Source of the DNA: Aquimarina sp. Aq78
Lineage (GTDB): Bacteria > Bacteroidota > Bacteroidia > Flavobacteriales > Flavobacteriaceae
DNA: 64,000 nt
Assembly (NCBI RefSeq): GCF_900299525.1
Contig: NZ_OMKA01000020.1
Coordinates: forward strand, 248,001 to 312,000
Reading direction: 5' to 3'
Under the pieces are notes generated by a model that was given only the letters and a program-made list of their open reading frames with translations, was not told the origin of the DNA and searched no databases. Of this stretch, positions 1 through 8,488 are shown piece by piece. Every line of letters starts with the position of its first letter. The stretch's first letter is position 1. Made by a program: the position numbers and the translations under genes.

Positions 1-226
1 TGTAAAAATTCATTGCCCATCAAATACTATTATCACTAGAGAGACAATAAGTACAATCGAATCCAAATTACCGCAGCAATATTTTATGCGAACCCATCGA
101 TCATATATTATTTCTATTTCGAGGATAGATTCATTTTCTAATGAAGAAATCATAGTTGGTAAGAAATCTATTCCTATCAGTAGAAATTACAAAGCTGAAG
201 TACTAGGGAGATTAGAGAGAATATAA
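1..226 (+). CDS. LytTR-family response regulator, C-terminal fragment (cut by window edge)
   Basis: An open frame enters from the left edge (first full codon at base 2) and stops at 224-226, giving 74 residues. It reads as the second half of a LytTR DNA-binding domain: the stretch FMRTHRSYIIS is the family's typical core, followed by the beta-strand pair around IIVGKKSIPISR and a final helix KAEVLGRL. LytTR proteins in Flavobacteria are mostly response regulators paired with 7TM or HisK_7TM-type kinases; whether a receiver domain precedes this one cannot be seen. The gene faces lpdA and is separated from it by a bidirectional terminator. Confidence 0.85.
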   Translation, partial: VKIHCPSNTIITRETISTIESKLPQQYFMRTHRSYIISISRIDSFSNEEIIVGKKSIPISRNYKAEVLGRLERI

Positions 227-230
227 AAAA

Positions 231-256
231 ACCACCTTACGTAAGGTGGTTTTTTA
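231..256. terminator. Bidirectional intrinsic terminator between LytTR gene and lpdA
   Basis: Positions 231-250 form a perfect 20-bp palindrome (ACCACCTTAC then its complement), preceded by a run of A and followed by a run of T. It can act as a U-tailed hairpin on either strand and sits between two converging genes. Confidence 0.9.
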
Positions 257-313
257 TATTTAGAAAATTATTTTAAACTTCCATTTTTTGTAGGAATTAC
301 ATTTTCTTATTTT

Positions 314-1720
314 TTACGCATGCAATGCTCTATTATCTGTAGCAGCAAGTGCAGCTTCCTTTACTGCTTCTGTAAACGTTGGGTGTGCATGAGACATACG
401 AGAAATATCCTCGGCAGATGCTCTAAACTCCATTGCAGTAACAGCTTCGGCAATAAGATCGGCACAACGTGCTCCTATCATATGTACGCCTAATACCTCA
501 TCTGTAGTCTCATCAGCAAGTATTTTCACAAAACCATCTAAATCCCCACTAGCACGTGATCTACCTAATGCTCTAAATGGGAATTGTCCTGATTTATATT
601 TGATACCTGCTTCTGTTAATTCTTCTTCTGTTTTACCTACTGCAGCTACTTCTGGCCAGGTATATACCACTCCTGGGATCAGATTATAATCAATATGTGG
701 TTTCTGTCCAGCCAAAGTCTCGGCTACAAAAACACCTTCTTCTTCTGCTTTATGTGCTAACATGGCTCCTTTTATAACATCACCTATTGCATAAATATTA
801 GAAGCACTCGTTTGTAAATGATCATTAACCTCAACTTGCCCTCTATCATTAAGTTTTACTCCTGCAGCTTCTGCATTTAATCCATCGGTATAAGGTTTAC
901 GACCAACAGATACCAAACAATAATCTCCTTTTAGTTCTACCGGGTTTCCTTTTTTATCGTCTGCAGTTACTGTTACCTCATCTCCAGAAACCGATACTCC
1001 TGTTACCTTATGAGAAGTATAAATTTTGGATTTCTGCTTTTTCATTACTTTTTGCAATTCCTTGGATAGCGCTTTATCCATTCCAGGAATAATTCGATCC
1101 ATATATTCTACTACAGAAACCTCTGCACCTAAACGGCGATATACTTGTCCTAATTCTAGTCCAATTACTCCACCACCAATAATAACCAGGTGTTTTGGTA
1201 CTTCTTTTAATTTAAGCGCTTCTGTAGATGTAATTACCCTCTTTTTATCAATTTTGATAAATGGTAATGTTGATGGTTTAGAACCTGTAGCAATAATCGT
1301 GTTTTTTGCTTCGATCGTTTCTACAGTGCCATCTGCTTTTGTAATATTTACATGTGTAGCATCTTTAAATGATCCTACGCCTTCAAAAACATCAATCTTA
1401 TTTTTTTTCATCAAAAAACTAACCCCATCACAAGTTTGATCTACCACACTTTGCTTACGGGCAATCATCTTTTCTAGATTGATCTTTACATCACCCGGAA
1501 TCTCAATCCCGTGATCTGCAAAATGCTTTACAGCATGCTCATAGTGATGAGAAGAATCTAACAATGCCTTACTAGGGATACACCCTACATTAAGACAAGT
1601 TCCTCCAAGTGTTGAATATTTTTCGATTATTGCGGTTTTCATTCCTAGTTGTGCGCATCGAATAGCGGCCACATATCCACCAGGTCCAGAGCCAATTACG
1701 GCTACATCATATGTACTCAT
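314..1720 (-). CDS. lpdA: Dihydrolipoyl dehydrogenase (E3)
   Basis: 468 residues, full length for E3, the FAD flavoprotein that reoxidises lipoamide in the 2-oxo acid dehydrogenase complexes and the glycine cleavage system. An N-terminal FAD-binding GSGPGG motif (residues 10-15) is followed by the redox-active GGTCLNVGC with Cys42 and Cys47. A second Rossmann fold for NAD carries GGGVIGLELG near residue 180, the second FAD contact is AIGDV near 314, and the C-terminal dimer domain ends with the catalytic HAHPTFTE (His-Glu pair). The start is supported by a TAnnTTTG promoter element about 38 bases upstream. No E1 or E2 gene lies in the window, so the partner complex is unknown. Confidence 0.96.
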   Translation of the reverse strand: MSTYDVAVIGSGPGGYVAAIRCAQLGMKTAIIEKYSTLGGTCLNVGCIPSKALLDSSHHYEHAVKHFADHGIEIPGDVKINLEKMIARKQSVVDQTCDGVSFLMKKNKIDVFEGVGSFKDATHVNITKADGTVETIEAKNTIIATGSKPSTLPFIKIDKKRVITSTEALKLKEVPKHLVIIGGGVIGLELGQVYRRLGAEVSVVEYMDRIIPGMDKALSKELQKVMKKQKSKIYTSHKVTGVSVSGDEVTVTADDKKGNPVELKGDYCLVSVGRKPYTDGLNAEAAGVKLNDRGQVEVNDHLQTSASNIYAIGDVIKGAMLAHKAEEEGVFVAETLAGQKPHIDYNLIPGVVYTWPEVAAVGKTEEELTEAGIKYKSGQFPFRALGRSRASGDLDGFVKILADETTDEVLGVHMIGARCADLIAEAVTAMEFRASAEDISRMSHAHPTFTEAVKEAALAATDNRALHA

Positions 1721-1757
1721 AATAGATTATTATGTTGTGCGTATTAATTATGAACAA

Positions 1758-1765
1758 CAAATGTA
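1758..1765 (-). promoter_or_regulatory. Candidate -7 element for lpdA
   Basis: On the minus strand the bases read TACATTTG, an exact match to the Bacteroidota -7 consensus TAnnTTTG. It is 37 bases upstream of the lpdA start. A clear -33 TTG at the right distance is not obvious. Confidence 0.5.
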
Positions 1766-1970
1766 CAAATGTTTTGCTTCTTACAGAAGCACTGATCTTG
1801 TCAAATTTTTATTATAAAGCAATATTAGGGCAATCAAAAAGTTATACTTTAAATAATGGAAAGAATAAATTAATGAAAGAATGAGATAATGAAGCCTTCA
1901 AAAAACAAAAATCTTTGCTAATTTGCAGCTTCGATACTTTATTTACTCTTAAAGACCTTTTTACATAATT

Positions 1971-3527
1971 ATGCGTTATCTATCCACTCTTTTTTTGCTT
2001 GCTGTTCTAGTTTTATGGAGCTCCTGCCGTAATGATTTTGAGTCAGGCCCCAGTACAGGAAATTTAAAATTCTCAACAGACACCCTATTTCTAGATACCA
2101 TTTTTACCAATATAGGCTCTAGTACATATAGCTTTAAAGTATATAATCATACCAATGATGATTTTACCATTCCTGCAATTGCGCTAGAACGCGGCGAAAA
2201 TTCTAACTACAGGCTTAATGTTGATGGTGTTCCCGGTAAATCCTTTGAGAATATTCAGGTTTTAGCCAAGGATAGTATTTTTGTTTTTGTAGAAACTACA
2301 ACCGACATTACTGACCAAACAGCAGATGTAGAGTTTTTGTATACAGATCGAGTGTTATTTGATACAGGAGGAAATCAACAAGATGTAGATCTTGTAACTC
2401 TAATAAAAGATGCAATACTTTTATTTCCTTCCCGCGATGCTATGACAGGCGAAACAGAAACTTTATTACTCGGCCTTGATGGTGAAAATAACGAAATTAG
2501 AATTGAAGGTTTCTTTCTCGAAGATGACCAGCTTAATTTCACTAACGAAAAACCATATGTAATCTATGGATATGCTGCTATACCTAGCGGAAAAACACTT
2601 ACTATAGATGCAGGTGCGAGAATACATTTTCATACCAACTCTGGTATTATAGCTGCAAACGGTGCCACCCTAACTGTAAATGGTGAATTAAGTACAGATC
2701 CAGAGCTTCTTGAAAATGAAGTAATCTTTGAAGGTGATCGTTTAGAACCTGGTTTTAGTGATATACCTGGGCAATGGGGAACTATCTGGCTTACTGCAGG
2801 AAGTACTGGTCACACTATAAATCATGCAACCATAAAAAATGCAACAGTAGGAGTACTTATGGACTCTAATGATGGAGGCACAGACCCAACGCTTACTATT
2901 AAGAATACACAGATCTATAATAGCTCTAATGTGGGGCTTTTGGCACGTACAGGCAATGTATTAGGAGAAAATCTGGTGATTAACAATGCTGGACAAGTAT
3001 CTCTTAATTGCTCACTAGGTGGAACATATAACTTTAATCACTGTACATTTGCAAATTATTCTAATATCGGAACTGGGTTTAGAGAACTTCCAACGGTATT
3101 GATTGATAATAATCTACGAGTAAATGAAACCGATGTGGTTGTCGCAGATCTACTTGAGGCGAATTTCACAAACTGTATTATTTATGGTAATCAGGATTTA
3201 GAATTAATATTTAGCAAAATTGATGGTACTGCATTCAATTATAATTTTAAGAACTGCTTGATTAGATTTAATGATCTCAGTAACAAATTTACAGACAACC
3301 CTTTATACGATTTCACCAATACAGCTTTGTTTGAAAATAGTATCTTAAATGAAGAGCCTGATTTCAAAACTCCACTTGAAAATATACTTAGTATTGGTGA
3401 AAATTCTGCCGCTAATGGTAAAGCCTCTACTCCTACATCAGGAACAGACATTACAGGAACCCTTCGTAGTACTGCTGCTCCCGATATAGGTGCATATGAG
3501 AGTACTGTCTTTGAAGAAGAAAATTAA
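1971..3527 (+). CDS. Lipoprotein with predicted right-handed beta-helix
   Basis: 518 residues. The N-terminal signal ends in a lipobox (LWSSC, Cys about residue 19), so the mature protein should be lipid-anchored. Residues about 30-125 look like an Ig-like or Hydin-type beta-sandwich (FSTDTLFLDTIFTNIGSS followed by YSFKVYNHT). From about 190 to the C-terminus the protein has the spaced Asn/Gly-rich repeats of a right-handed parallel beta-helix (for example GARIHFHTNSGIIAANGATL, and later turns such as TIKNTQIYNSSNVGLLA). It ends in PDIGAYE, typical of bacteroidetal beta-helix lipoproteins. Flavobacteria usually annotate this as hypothetical; polysaccharide binding or lyase-like folding is possible but no catalytic residues can be assigned. 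Confidence 0.75.
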   Translation: MRYLSTLFLLAVLVLWSSCRNDFESGPSTGNLKFSTDTLFLDTIFTNIGSSTYSFKVYNHTNDDFTIPAIALERGENSNYRLNVDGVPGKSFENIQVLAKDSIFVFVETTTDITDQTADVEFLYTDRVLFDTGGNQQDVDLVTLIKDAILLFPSRDAMTGETETLLLGLDGENNEIRIEGFFLEDDQLNFTNEKPYVIYGYAAIPSGKTLTIDAGARIHFHTNSGIIAANGATLTVNGELSTDPELLENEVIFEGDRLEPGFSDIPGQWGTIWLTAGSTGHTINHATIKNATVGVLMDSNDGGTDPTLTIKNTQIYNSSNVGLLARTGNVLGENLVINNAGQVSLNCSLGGTYNFNHCTFANYSNIGTGFRELPTVLIDNNLRVNETDVVVADLLEANFTNCIIYGNQDLELIFSKIDGTAFNYNFKNCLIRFNDLSNKFTDNPLYDFTNTALFENSILNEEPDFKTPLENILSIGENSAANGKASTPTSGTDITGTLRSTAAPDIGAYESTVFEEEN

Positions 3528-3621
3528 TGTACAATATTCTTAATTATTGCATATCAACATCCTAAATAGAAAGAGACCAAAAACCGTATTTCTACTTATA
3601 GGAAACAATTACAGTAAAGAT

Positions 3622-3629
3622 TAGATTTG
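3622..3629 (+). promoter_or_regulatory. Candidate -7 element for the CxxCH lipoprotein
   Basis: TAGATTTG matches TAnnTTTG exactly, 37 bases before the start at 3667. No convincing -33 TTG was found. Confidence 0.45.
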
Positions 3630-3666
3630 ATATAATAACCATATTACTAACTAATCCTTTACACAA

Positions 3667-5112
3667 ATGAAAACTAAATTTGCCAACCTTGCAAGTTCTT
3701 TATTAGTGGCTTGTCTTGTAATCTTCGTTATTGTTATTTCTTGTAAAACAGACACAAAGGAAAAAACGGACCAACAACCAGTTGCCTATGATGATGTTCA
3801 GGAAAAAAGTAAAGATTGTAATTGCGAACCTAACTGGTTTCCTCACACTCAAACACCTCCTCCAGAAGAAGGTAAAGGAAGTCCATTTGATACGACCAGT
3901 ACAACAAATTGTATTTTTCAGCAATGGTCCTGGCAAAAATTCTTGTGGTTAACCAAACCAGAAAACGGAAAAACTGTTTTCGAAAACAAGTTAATCCAGG
4001 TTAGTGATTTAATGATCCCTGTAGAACCTCAATCAGAATTATCTTTAGTTCTTAAAGATATAGAGCAAGCTGGTTCTGATGGAATTTTAAAAACCAATTC
4101 TCAATTTAACTCGAGTATTAGTAAATCTGATACTATTTACTATTCTATTCATATTGACGATACCTTAAAAGTTGCTGCCGATCATTTTAAAACAGCCATC
4201 CTGGATGGATCCATTCCACCAAATAATACCGAAACATTTCCTATAGGGTCATTAGAGTTAAAAGTTTCATGGGTAAAAACCAGTGCAATCCCAACAGATA
4301 AGCTCTCGACATATTACCAGACCAAAGCGGCTATTTATGAAAATGGTGCATATGTTAAAAGTGATGTTGCTTTACTAGGAATGCATGTAGTTGGTGTGGT
4401 CATAAACCATCCAGAATTTATATGGGCGACTTTTGAACATAATGATATGGCACCCTACTATGACTGGAGTACCAATATAGTATCTTCTACCGATGAAAAA
4501 TTATTATTTGGGAAAGGAAGTACTTCATCTTTAGATGCAATTACTTGGGACACTATTACAAAAGAACCTAAAGAACCTAATAAAGCATTTACACTTTTTG
4601 AATTTGGTGTTCCTAGAACACAGGGTAACGGTTTTATGGAAACCAGTCAAAAAGAACCAAAAAATTATGACAACATTACAACGATCAATTCCTGTGTTTC
4701 TTCAAAACTACAGGATGTTTGGAAAAATTATTTTTATAATGGAGGGATTTGGATCGACACCGATGGGCTATCCCCACAGAAACAAGCTGATACCATCCAA
4801 AAATTAGCTGGGAATATATCTCATGCTACAAAAGGATCTATTGCAAGAGGGTCTTTAAATCTTTCTAATCTTACTATGGAAACCTATACACAGACTTTCC
4901 AGAGTGATGTACATGATATTAATGTAAATAATCTGGTCAATTGCTTTGTCTGTCATAACTCAGAAAATTTTGACGAAGATAAAGCCAAATCACCATTATA
5001 CTTAAGTCATATATTTAATGCATATCTACAACATGGCACAGGAAAAACACATGATGAAATCAATGCATTAAAAATCAAAGAATTTAACGAACAGTTTATA
5101 AAAAAAGAGTAA
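3667..5112 (+). CDS. Lipoprotein with a single c-type haem-like motif
   Basis: 481 residues. A membrane-spanning signal ends in VIVISC (lipobox Cys about residue 26), so it is probably an envelope lipoprotein. Near the C-terminus NCFVCHN gives one CxxCH motif (Cys426, Cys429, His430), the covalent attachment site of c-type haem. The mid-region has GMHVVGVVINHPEFIWATFEH, similar as I recall to the 'HPEWIWATFEH' signature of uncharacterised proteobacterial cytochrome-like proteins. A Cys-Asn-Cys (CNCEP) and an isolated Cys near residue 82 are further possible metal or disulphide positions. The substrate is unknown and haem attachment is inferred from the motif only. It is monocistronic: its own promoter candidate precedes it and a strong terminator follows. 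Confidence 0.65.
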   Translation: MKTKFANLASSLLVACLVIFVIVISCKTDTKEKTDQQPVAYDDVQEKSKDCNCEPNWFPHTQTPPPEEGKGSPFDTTSTTNCIFQQWSWQKFLWLTKPENGKTVFENKLIQVSDLMIPVEPQSELSLVLKDIEQAGSDGILKTNSQFNSSISKSDTIYYSIHIDDTLKVAADHFKTAILDGSIPPNNTETFPIGSLELKVSWVKTSAIPTDKLSTYYQTKAAIYENGAYVKSDVALLGMHVVGVVINHPEFIWATFEHNDMAPYYDWSTNIVSSTDEKLLFGKGSTSSLDAITWDTITKEPKEPNKAFTLFEFGVPRTQGNGFMETSQKEPKNYDNITTINSCVSSKLQDVWKNYFYNGGIWIDTDGLSPQKQADTIQKLAGNISHATKGSIARGSLNLSNLTMETYTQTFQSDVHDINVNNLVNCFVCHNSENFDEDKAKSPLYLSHIFNAYLQHGTGKTHDEINALKIKEFNEQFIKKE

Positions 5113-5133
5113 TTCTCATATTCAATTCAATTC

Positions 5134-5176
5134 AAACTGCTCGTATTTTATCATAGGCAAATACGAGCAGTTTTCT
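5134..5176 (+). terminator. Intrinsic terminator after the CxxCH lipoprotein
   Basis: Perfect 15-bp stem (5134-5148 with 5159-5173; arm AAACTGCTCGTATTT) with a 10-base loop. The arm ends in TTT and is followed by TCTATTT. Confidence 0.9.
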
Positions 5177-5247
5177 ATTTCACTACATATCAAAATCGAC
5201 TCATCCCAAGAATTTTCAAAATTTAAACAATAAAGGCAACAAATCAT

Positions 5248-5255
5248 TACATTTG
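5248..5255 (+). promoter_or_regulatory. Candidate -7 element for the GNAT gene
   Basis: TACATTTG, exact TAnnTTTG match, 50 bases upstream of the start at 5306 and just after the preceding terminator. Confidence 0.45.
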
Positions 5256-5305
5256 AATACATTTATAAAAACGAAAACTTATAATCTATTTTTCAGTTTA
5301 CTACA

Positions 5306-5848
5306 ATGAATTCATATCTCTTTACTTCTCAACGATTAGGTTTCCGTAATTGGACCCTTGATGACTTAGAAACATTATTCGAAATCAATAATGATAATGA
5401 TGTAATGGAATTTTTTCCATTTAAACCATCAAAAGAAGATACCAGAGCATTTATTATTAGAATGCAGGAAATGTATGAAGAAAAAGGGTTTTGTTATTTT
5501 GCTGTTGATCTCCTGGATAATGCAGAACTTATAGGGTTTATAGGTTTATGTGAACAAAATTATTTAGAAAAATTAGGGCCTTTTGTAGATATTGGTTGGC
5601 GACTCAAGAAAAGTATCTGGAATAAAGGATATGCTACTGAGGGTGCTAAAGCTTGTTTAGATTTTGGTTTTAATACTATTAGTCTAGATAAAATTTACTC
5701 TACAGCGCCAGAAATAAATATAAAATCACAATTAATCATGAAAAAGATCGGGATGAGGCAAATCGAAACTTTTGAGCATCCTAAATTATTAGATGATAAG
5801 CGACTGAAAAACTGTGTGCTATATGAAAGAAAAGGGATACTAGAATAA
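5306..5848 (+). CDS. GNAT-family N-acetyltransferase (RimJ/RimL type)
   Basis: 180 residues, the usual length for RimJ/RimL-type acetyltransferases. RLGFRNWTLDDLETLFEI is the typical family opening. The acetyl-CoA region is seen in DIGWRLKKSIWNKGYATEGA (strand beta4 then the pyrophosphate loop, about residues 92-112), followed by ACLDFGF and a Leu-Asp-Lys-Ile strand and the late KIGM helix. Members acetylate ribosomal protein N-termini, antibiotics or small amines; the substrate cannot be told here. The NTF2-like gene follows after 16 bases and is probably co-transcribed. Confidence 0.88.
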   Translation: MNSYLFTSQRLGFRNWTLDDLETLFEINNDNDVMEFFPFKPSKEDTRAFIIRMQEMYEEKGFCYFAVDLLDNAELIGFIGLCEQNYLEKLGPFVDIGWRLKKSIWNKGYATEGAKACLDFGFNTISLDKIYSTAPEINIKSQLIMKKIGMRQIETFEHPKLLDDKRLKNCVLYERKGILE

Positions 5849-5864
5849 TTAAAAAACAATTATC

Positions 5865-6398
5865 ATGTCAAAATTTAAAATCATAACCGTAGCATTAATT
5901 ACCTTTCTGTTTTTTATTCATGTAGCCGTTGCACAAGAAGATGCTGTACATGAAAAAATCAATGCAGATATGTATGGTAACTTCTCTAAAGCATTCGAAA
6001 CTTTAGATTATGACTTATTTGCTTCTATACATAGCAAAGAAATGATTCGAATTTCGGGAAATGGTGGTAAAATTGAAAAAGCAAGTGTTTATTTAAAAGG
6101 GTATCAAAAACGATGGAGTGTTCCTTCAAAAAAACCTGCTCCAATTGATTTTAGATTATTTGAAAGAATCTATTCTGATTCGCTGGTTTCTGACAGAGGA
6201 ATTTATAGAGTTACCTATACTAACGACAATAATCAAACAAAATACTCCTATGGTCAGTTTCATGTTGTATTAAAAATGGAAGATGGAGATTGGAAAATAT
6301 GGATCGATTATGATTCTAACGAAAACAAAAGTATCAATAAAGATAGTTACGATACAGCTTTTTCTATTTCTGAATATAAAAAATACTGGAAACACTAA
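5865..6398 (+). CDS. Secreted NTF2-like (SnoaL/DUF4440-type) protein
   Basis: 177 residues with a cleavable-looking signal peptide (residues 1-23, ending AVAQ). The rest resembles an NTF2-like cone fold of the DUF4440 type: a helical start (INADMYGNFSKAFETLDYDLF), HSKEMIRISGNGG, and late strands ending in GDWKIWIDYDSNEN. Such domains bind small ligands or are catalytically inert, and no active site is evident. It lies 16 bases after the GNAT gene. The lspA promoter candidate begins only 19 bases after its stop, so the following operon is separately driven. Confidence 0.6.
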   Translation: MSKFKIITVALITFLFFIHVAVAQEDAVHEKINADMYGNFSKAFETLDYDLFASIHSKEMIRISGNGGKIEKASVYLKGYQKRWSVPSKKPAPIDFRLFERIYSDSLVSDRGIYRVTYTNDNNQTKYSYGQFHVVLKMEDGDWKIWIDYDSNENKSINKDSYDTAFSISEYKKYWKH

Positions 6399-6417
6399 GA
6401 TAGTCTGAAGTTTCTAT

Positions 6418-6425
6418 TACATTTG
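6418..6425 (+). promoter_or_regulatory. Candidate -7 element for lspA
   Basis: TACATTTG, exact TAnnTTTG match, 25 bases upstream of the lspA start. Confidence 0.45.
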
Positions 6426-6450
6426 AAAAACACGTATTGCAATTGTACAC

Positions 6451-6966
6451 ATGAAGATTACAAGAAAAATAAGAATCATACTCATTCTCTCTCTGGTTTT
6501 ACTAAATATTAGTTGTGATCAGATTTCAAAGAATGTTGTTCGTCAAGTGATTGATCCTTATGAGCGTATAGAAGTTTTTAAAGATAGTTTTGTATTGACT
6601 AAAGTCGAAAATACAGGAGCCGCTTATAGTTTGGGATCAGATTTAGCTCCGATCCTAAAAATACTTTTATTGCAAATTCTTCCAATTTTGGTTTTATTGC
6701 TATTATTAAGACAGATATTGATTAAAACAGATTATTCTAGAGAAACAATCATAGGTTTTGCTTTTATCATTGGTGGCGGAATTGGAAATCTTTTTGATCG
6801 CATTGTATATGGGTCGGTAACTGATTTTTTGATTTTGGATTTAGGAATCATAAAAACTGAAATATTTAACCTTGCTGATGTTTCTATTTTTTTAGGTTCA
6901 ATTTTAGTATTAATCACTACTTTTTTTAATAAAAAAGGAACTATTTTTAAAGAAAAAATTCATTAA
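6451..6966 (+). CDS. lspA: Lipoprotein signal peptidase (signal peptidase II)
   Basis: 171 residues. LspA is an inner-membrane aspartyl protease that removes the signal peptide from lipid-modified prolipoproteins. Four hydrophobic segments are visible (about 8-22, 66-90, 100-112, 140-160). The two catalytic aspartates are in the signature motifs GNLFDR (Asp116) and FNLADVSI (Asp143), with the conserved NTGAAYSL before them. The window encodes many lipobox proteins that would be its substrates. The stop is one base before the next start, so the AhpD-like gene is co-transcribed. Confidence 0.95.
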   Translation: MKITRKIRIILILSLVLLNISCDQISKNVVRQVIDPYERIEVFKDSFVLTKVENTGAAYSLGSDLAPILKILLLQILPILVLLLLLRQILIKTDYSRETIIGFAFIIGGGIGNLFDRIVYGSVTDFLILDLGIIKTEIFNLADVSIFLGSILVLITTFFNKKGTIFKEKIH

Positions 6967-6967
6967 A

Positions 6968-7573
6968 ATGAGTTGGATTAAAGAAATATCGTATACCGAT
7001 GCAACTGGTCAATTAAAGAAAATCTATGACCGTATTAAAGGCCCAGACAACAATGTAGACAATGTATTGTCTATACATAGCTTACGACCACATACTCTGG
7101 TTGGTCATATGGGCTTATACAAAAATGTATTACACAACTCTAACAACACATTACCAAAATGGTACCTAGAGACATTAGGCGTTTATGTAAGTAGCCTGAA
7201 TCAATGTAGTTATTGTGTAGATCATCACTCTATAGGATTAAAACGATTGTTGAATGATGACATCAAGTTTCAGGAAATTTTATCCTGTTTATCCAAAGAT
7301 GAATTGCAAAATCATTTTAAATATCAATATTTAGCAGGCCTTCAATACGCCAAGAAATTAACGCTATCACATCATACTATTACAGAATCCGATATTCACA
7401 ACCTTAGAGAACAAAAATTATCTGATGGTGAGATTCTGGAAATCAATCAGGTAGTAAGCTATTTTAATTATGTAAACAGAACTGTAGTTGGTTTAGGAGT
7501 TAATACAGATGGAGATATTATAGGGCTTTCGCCAAATGATAGTGATGACGCCAAGAACTGGAGTCATTCCTGA
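6968..7573 (+). CDS. AhpD-like peroxidase-related protein (carboxymuconolactone decarboxylase fold)
   Basis: 201 residues. The AhpD/CMD signature is NQCSYCVDHH: a redox CxxC (Cys80, Cys83) and a following His (86-87) on the helix after LETLGVYVSSL. The N-terminal half (KIYDRIKGPDNNVDNVL, then SLRPHTLVGHMGLYK) matches the 'peroxidase-related enzyme' subfamily. Members reduce peroxiredoxins or peroxides with a proton-relay Glu/His system; the physiological partner is unknown. It starts one base after the lspA stop. Its last 10 bases overlap the converging lipoprotein gene, and no terminator hairpin separates them. Confidence 0.85.
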   Translation: MSWIKEISYTDATGQLKKIYDRIKGPDNNVDNVLSIHSLRPHTLVGHMGLYKNVLHNSNNTLPKWYLETLGVYVSSLNQCSYCVDHHSIGLKRLLNDDIKFQEILSCLSKDELQNHFKYQYLAGLQYAKKLTLSHHTITESDIHNLREQKLSDGEILEINQVVSYFNYVNRTVVGLGVNTDGDIIGLSPNDSDDAKNWSHS

Positions 7574-8304
7574 ATATCATTAACAGTTTTATGATCATAA
7601 GAATTGGTAGTAGTATAGTGTTTCCATTTCTTTTGAAATACAGAATCATTTTTAGTGTATGGTTTTCCTGATTCATAATAAACAAACTCATCTCTTCCTG
7701 TTAGTTCGGGATCGTTGGATATCTTTTCATAAAAATTAGCATACTCTTCTTTTTCTTTTTGTAATGTTTTACGAAGAGAGATATAAACATTTGACTCTGA
7801 ATCTGACTTTCTCCAGATATCATATTCTGTCGCATTTGAAACATATCTAGTAGTACTCAATAAACTATCCTCAATTCTTATACTTATACCCTCTGTATGA
7901 TATATCCTTTTGTTTGAATAGTCTATATTTTTCATATAAAACCGATTCTTATTGTATGATAAAATCCCATGTTCTCCAACAGGAGTAAGTCCATGTACTT
8001 TTCTTACTACAATAAAACCAAAATCTTTATCCGAAATTCTTTTTATTAGCAATATAGCCTTATACACAGGATGATTATGTATTGTATCCCGAAAAAACGC
8101 ATACCCATCTATAAGATCATAACGTCCTTCTATACTTGGGGTTTCAATATTATTTATGGTGTCTTCCTTTTTTTCAGTACGCTCAACCTCCTGTTGTAAG
8201 TTTTCTTTTTTTACATTTTCTTCAGGTCGTTTGGATGTTAAATTACTACAACCAGATAATGTAAGTACTAAATAGAGTAAAATTTGGATATGGCGTATAT
8301 ACAT
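7564..8304 (-). CDS. Lipoprotein of unknown function
   Basis: 246 residues with a lipobox signal (TLSGC, Cys about residue 19) followed by a charged, Lys/Glu-rich linker (about 25-55). The globular part opens SIEGRYDLIDGYAFFRD and is rich in beta-strand-like and Tyr-containing segments. I do not recognise a family. It converges on the AhpD-like gene with a 10-base overlap and lies downstream of the glyA terminator, so it probably has its own promoter in 8305-8347, where I see no strong consensus. Confidence 0.6.
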   Translation of the reverse strand: MYIRHIQILLYLVLTLSGCSNLTSKRPEENVKKENLQQEVERTEKKEDTINNIETPSIEGRYDLIDGYAFFRDTIHNHPVYKAILLIKRISDKDFGFIVVRKVHGLTPVGEHGILSYNKNRFYMKNIDYSNKRIYHTEGISIRIEDSLLSTTRYVSNATEYDIWRKSDSESNVYISLRKTLQKEKEEYANFYEKISNDPELTGRDEFVYYESGKPYTKNDSVFQKKWKHYTTTNSYDHKTVNDIQE

Positions 8305-8347
8305 GATAATTCGGTAAGTAAAAGTTTTATAATAACAATATAAGCAA

Positions 8348-8382
8348 AAAGTGCACTGTCATATAGTATGGCAGTGCACTTT
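8348..8382 (-). terminator. Intrinsic terminator after glyA
   Basis: Perfect 11-bp stem (8348-8358 with 8372-8382; arm AAAGTGCACTG), extended by further near-pairs across a 13-base middle. On the minus strand the hairpin is followed by TTTTTGC. It ends glyA transcription. Confidence 0.85.
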
Positions 8383-8488
8383 CTTTTACTATTATATTTA
8401 AAACAAACTGGTTTAAATTTTTATGATTTTGCAGAGTATTTCAGTTTTAAGTGAATTAAAAAAATCTAAAAACCAATTTAATAAAGTT

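Noticed and set aside
1026-1439. 137-residue plus-strand frame inside lpdA
   Set aside because: Antisense shadow of a well-defined gene; no domain and no promoter.
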